Assembly (NCBI GenBank): GCA_030667555.1
Contig: DAOUVR010000059.1
Span: forward strand, 1 to 6,828
From: Dehalococcoidia bacterium
GTDB taxonomy: Bacteria; Chloroflexota; Dehalococcoidia; E44-bin15
Direction: 5' to 3'
Length of the DNA stretch: 6,828 bases
Part shown: piece after piece, positions 4,888-6,828 of the stretch
Position numbering within the stretch: position 1 is the stretch's first letter
How the letters are laid out: every line of letters starts with the position of its first letter
The notes under the pieces: model-generated
Database searches by the model: none
What the model was told of the DNA's origin: nothing
The model's input: the letters and a program-made list of their open reading frames with translations, nothing else
Program-made: the position numbers and the translations under genes

Positions 4888-5583
4888 TTAGTAGGTTATC
4901 TCAATCCGCCGGAAGGCTTCAGCCAGGGGAAACCCTTCTTTCTGGCCCATCTTCTCTGCCCTCTCTCTTACCCGCTGTCCCAGAATCTCCATATATTGGC
5001 CCACCTGGCTGGCATGGCAGTTGAGGGCAGCCATCTTGATATCAAATGTCTCAGTTATGTCGATGAAGGTATCTGGCTCCTCTGAGCCCCATAGATATAC
5101 TTCTTTTACCCGGTGAGGTGCCAGGCCCTCAGCTATATGCTCAGGATAAGAAAGGTGGTCACGGGCATAGGGGAAAATAGCATCGAGCGTTACAGTACCG
5201 GCGATGCGATGGTCGCGGTGCCATAGATATCTGCGGTAAGGATCGCTGGTTATCACCACATCGGGACGATACTTCCTGATCAGTCGCACCAGCTCCCCGC
5301 GGAAGGCAGGGGTATCCTCCAGCTCCCCATCGGGGTGATCGAGGAAGATGACCTCCTTAACCCCTAAGATATTGGCAGCCTTCTGCTGCTCCTGCCGGCG
5401 AATCTGAGCCAGCCTCTCTGAGGTCATGTCTGGGTCTGAGCTTCCCTTGTCGCCGTTGGTGCAGACGACATACACCACCTCCCGCCCCTGCTTAACCCAC
5501 GAGGCGACGGTTCCCGCAGTACCAAATTCGGCGTCATCGGGATGGGGCGTCACTACCATTACTGTTATCTTAGATTTCTCCAT
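4888..5583 (-). CDS. PIG-L/LmbE-family zinc-dependent deacetylase
   Basis: Enzymes of this family remove N-acetyl groups from GlcNAc-linked substrates: MshB in mycothiol, BshB in bacillithiol, and PIG-L in GPI-anchor synthesis. The zinc and catalytic motif TPHPDDAE is at residues 12-19 (His14 and Asp17 as ligands, Asp16 as likely base). The third ligand is probably His125 in WHRDHR (121-126). HASQ at 190-193 matches another conserved active-site stretch. Nucleotide-like turn CTNGDKG at 41-47 and EQQKAANILGV at 65-75 are family-typical. Length is 231 residues, usual for bacterial members. The protein appears cytoplasmic, with no signal peptide. The ATG at 5583 has no clear ribosome site; it lies about 25 nt from the predicted transcription start. 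It is transcribed away from the tandem acetyltransferase. Substrate is unknown. Confidence 0.92.
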   Translation of the reverse strand: MEKSKITVMVVTPHPDDAEFGTAGTVASWVKQGREVVYVVCTNGDKGSSDPDMTSERLAQIRRQEQQKAANILGVKEVIFLDHPDGELEDTPAFRGELVRLIRKYRPDVVITSDPYRRYLWHRDHRIAGTVTLDAIFPYARDHLSYPEHIAEGLAPHRVKEVYLWGSEEPDTFIDITETFDIKMAALNCHASQVGQYMEILGQRVRERAEKMGQKEGFPLAEAFRRIEITY

Positions 5584-5614
5584 GAAGACACACTTACGGC
5601 AGGTGTTCCTTGAG

Positions 5615-5644
5615 ATTGTATCACAGCCAGCGTTCAGCTACAAT
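5615..5644. promoter_or_regulatory. Symmetric bidirectional promoter between deacetylase and acetyltransferase
   Basis: On the plus strand TTGTAT (5616-5621), 17 bp, TACAAT (5639-5644). On the minus strand TTGTAG (5643-5638), 17 bp, TACAAT (5620-5615). Thus the -10 of each promoter overlaps the -35 of the other, because ATTGTA and TACAAT form an inverted repeat. Each -10 matches five of six consensus bases and each -35 only the TTG. Predicted leaders are about 25 nt (deacetylase) and 35 nt (acetyltransferase). Confidence 0.55.
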
Positions 5645-5675
5645 AACACCGAAACCTGCACACGCAGAGTCCATA

Positions 5676-5681
5676 AAGGTG
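5676..5681 (+). promoter_or_regulatory. Ribosome binding site supporting a TTG start
   Basis: AAGGTG, 4 nt before the TTG at 5686. No ATG or GTG lies in frame nearby, and the first beta strand of the GNAT fold begins directly at this TTG. Confidence 0.6.
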
Positions 5682-5685
5682 CGAA

Positions 5686-6594
5686 TTGGCTATCATCCGC
5701 AATTTCCGCCCCGACGACGTTGTTGCCTATGTTCGGCTGGTCAATGAGATAGATGAGTTGGAGAAGCTGGGCAAGGCTACCTCCGTGGAGCATATGAAGG
5801 AGCGTCTGGGACAACCGCACTGCCACCCAGAACAGGACATCTTCCTTGTAGAAGAAAACGGCCTTCTTGTGGGCTATGCTGAAATCTGGTGTGAGACGGA
5901 AATCGGGCGGGTAATTCTCGATGGCGCCGTTCACCCGGCACACCGCTGCCGCGGTGTGGGGAATAGTCTGCTGGAGATGGCTATCGAACACGGCCGCGAG
6001 TTGGCGTCAGAAGCGGTTCAGATCCCTATTGGCCAGAAGATGACGGCCTCCCAGAGCTTTGTGGAGAAAAGGGGATTTGCCTTGGTGCGGCGTCACTGGC
6101 AGATGGGCCTTACCAACTATGGCAGAGCGGCGCTTCCCGCTCTCCACGGCTATGAGCTTCGCCACTTCGCCTGTGGTGACGAGGAGGGTCTCTGTGCTCT
6201 TCAGAACCTTGCCTTCGCCGACCACTGGGGATTTCGCCCCAATACGACAGAAGAGGTTCGCTATCTGGTGAATACCGCTCTTTGTCATCCAGAGGGCATT
6301 CTCCTCATCACCGAGGGTCAAAGAATGGTGTCTTACTGCTGGACAATAGATGACGCTATAGGCAGTAATAAAGGATATGTCCGTATGATGGGGGTAGACC
6401 CTGCGTATCGTGGTCGAGGGCTGGGCAGAACGGTGCTGGTGGCGGGAATCGAGTACCTCAGGGAACGGGGGATGAAGGATATAGAGCTTATGGTCGACAG
6501 CAAGAACCCTGTTGCCAAGCGCCTTTACCAATCACTGGGCTTCAAAAGAAAAGGCATAATCCTATGGTATCAAAGAAGGCTAAGCCCCGGTTAG
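5686..6594 (+). CDS. Tandem GNAT-domain acetyltransferase (mycothiol synthase MshD-like)
   Basis: Two GNAT domains in one 302-residue chain, the layout and length of mycothiol synthase MshD, which transfers acetyl from acetyl-CoA. Domain 1 (about 1-145) has the CoA motif VHPAHRCRGVG at 82-92 (Arg86, Arg88, Gly89, Gly91). Domain 2 (about 155-300) has VDPAYRGRGLG at 237-247 (Arg241, Arg243, Gly244, Gly246), followed by DSKNPVAKRLYQSLGF at 271-286, the typical last helix and strand. Both CoA motifs look intact; in MshD only the C-terminal domain is catalytic. The start is TTG at 5686, with AAGGTG 4 nt upstream; the next in-frame ATG is 35 codons inside the fold. It diverges from the PIG-L gene and runs head-on into the glycosyltransferase gene with a 15-bp overlap. 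The MshD assignment is a hypothesis; other tandem GNATs exist. Confidence 0.9.
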   Translation: MAIIRNFRPDDVVAYVRLVNEIDELEKLGKATSVEHMKERLGQPHCHPEQDIFLVEENGLLVGYAEIWCETEIGRVILDGAVHPAHRCRGVGNSLLEMAIEHGRELASEAVQIPIGQKMTASQSFVEKRGFALVRRHWQMGLTNYGRAALPALHGYELRHFACGDEEGLCALQNLAFADHWGFRPNTTEEVRYLVNTALCHPEGILLITEGQRMVSYCWTIDDAIGSNKGYVRMMGVDPAYRGRGLGRTVLVAGIEYLRERGMKDIELMVDSKNPVAKRLYQSLGFKRKGIILWYQRRLSPG

Positions 6595-6828
6595 CTCCTC
6601 ATAGACATTCAGAACTTGTCGGGCCACAATAGACCATTCGTATTTCATCACCGATGGGCGTGCCGCATCTCCCATACGTCGCTGGAGCTTTTCGTCGCTC
6701 AGAAGCAGTTCCAGGCGCTGGGCAAAAGCCTCAGGCGACAGTTCGTCTATGAGATAGCCTGTCTCCCCGTCTTTGACAATGGTGGCCAGGCCGCCAACGC
6801 ACGAAGCCACCACCGGAATGCCACAGGC
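6580..6828 (-). CDS. GT4-family glycosyltransferase, C-terminal fragment
   Basis: Only the last 82 codons are in the window; the N-terminus lies beyond the right edge. The segment starts with ACGIPVVASCVGGLATIVKD, the end of the nucleotide-sugar site of GT-B fold retaining transferases, then DGETGYLID and the helix run SPEAFAQRLELLLSDEKLQRRMGDAAR. It ends with a KYEWSIVARQVLNVYEEL helix that crosses back to the N-terminal domain. The GGLATIV segment lacks the Glu found in the commoner GGLPEIV form; such variation also occurs in MshA-like members, so activity is not in doubt from this alone. MshA, BshA and sugar-polymer transferases all share these motifs, and the donor and acceptor cannot be told from this piece. 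The TAG stop lies within the end of the convergent acetyltransferase gene. Confidence 0.9.
   Translation of the reverse strand, partial: ACGIPVVASCVGGLATIVKDGETGYLIDELSPEAFAQRLELLLSDEKLQRRMGDAARPSVMKYEWSIVARQVLNVYEELTGA

Noticed and set aside
6007..6531. Minus-strand open frame of 174 codons opposite the acetyltransferase
   Set aside because: It lies fully antisense to the second GNAT domain, whose motifs are clearly coded on the plus strand.
1..6828. CRISPR array, insertion sequence, tRNA or rRNA
   Set aside because: No regularly spaced repeats, transposase motifs with terminal inverted repeats, or tRNA/rRNA-like segments were seen on either strand.

Overview
This window carries two gene groups from what looks like an anaerobic bacterium of medium GC content. 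The gene content (a cobalt/nickel ECF importer of the CbiL-M-Q-O type, a lipoprotein and no outer-membrane genes) would fit Chloroflexota of the Dehalococcoidia type. That placement is a guess; nothing here fixes the taxonomy.

Positions 1-4590 hold a minus-strand block read right to left: a Fur-family metalloregulator (4530-4105), a TrmO/TsaA-type tRNA methyltransferase (4012-3422), a His/Cys-rich lipoprotein of unrecognised family (3371-2553), a small NikL/CbiL-like secreted and membrane-anchored protein (2496-2044), the S-component CbiM (2044-1403), the T-component CbiQ (1406-639) and the ATPase CbiO (582 to beyond base 1, C-terminus missing). Stop/start overlaps join cbiL-cbiM and cbiM-cbiQ, so these form one transcript. 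The system should import cobalt or nickel under metal-dependent control. The same 16-bp pattern, TTGCAA-N4-TTGCAT, occurs inside the predicted fur promoter and again between fur and trmO. It is the best candidate operator of the adjacent regulator and resembles the TTGCAA half-sites of the Streptomyces nickel regulator Nur.

Positions 4531-4887 hold the fur promoter and a decayed reading frame that resembles DUF1697.

Positions 4888-6828 hold a PIG-L/LmbE zinc deacetylase (minus), a tandem-GNAT acetyltransferase (plus) and the C-terminus of a GT4 glycosyltransferase (minus). The deacetylase and acetyltransferase diverge from a symmetric two-way promoter at 5615-5644. The acetyltransferase and glycosyltransferase converge and overlap by 15 bp. 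These three enzyme classes match MshB, MshD and MshA of mycothiol synthesis. That may be a real small-thiol or glycoconjugate pathway or only a chance neighbourhood; no MshC-like ligase is visible.

The points most worth checking are the repeated operator, the CbiO Walker B aspartate replaced by tyrosine, the unassigned lipoprotein in the metal operon, and the Msh-like trio.
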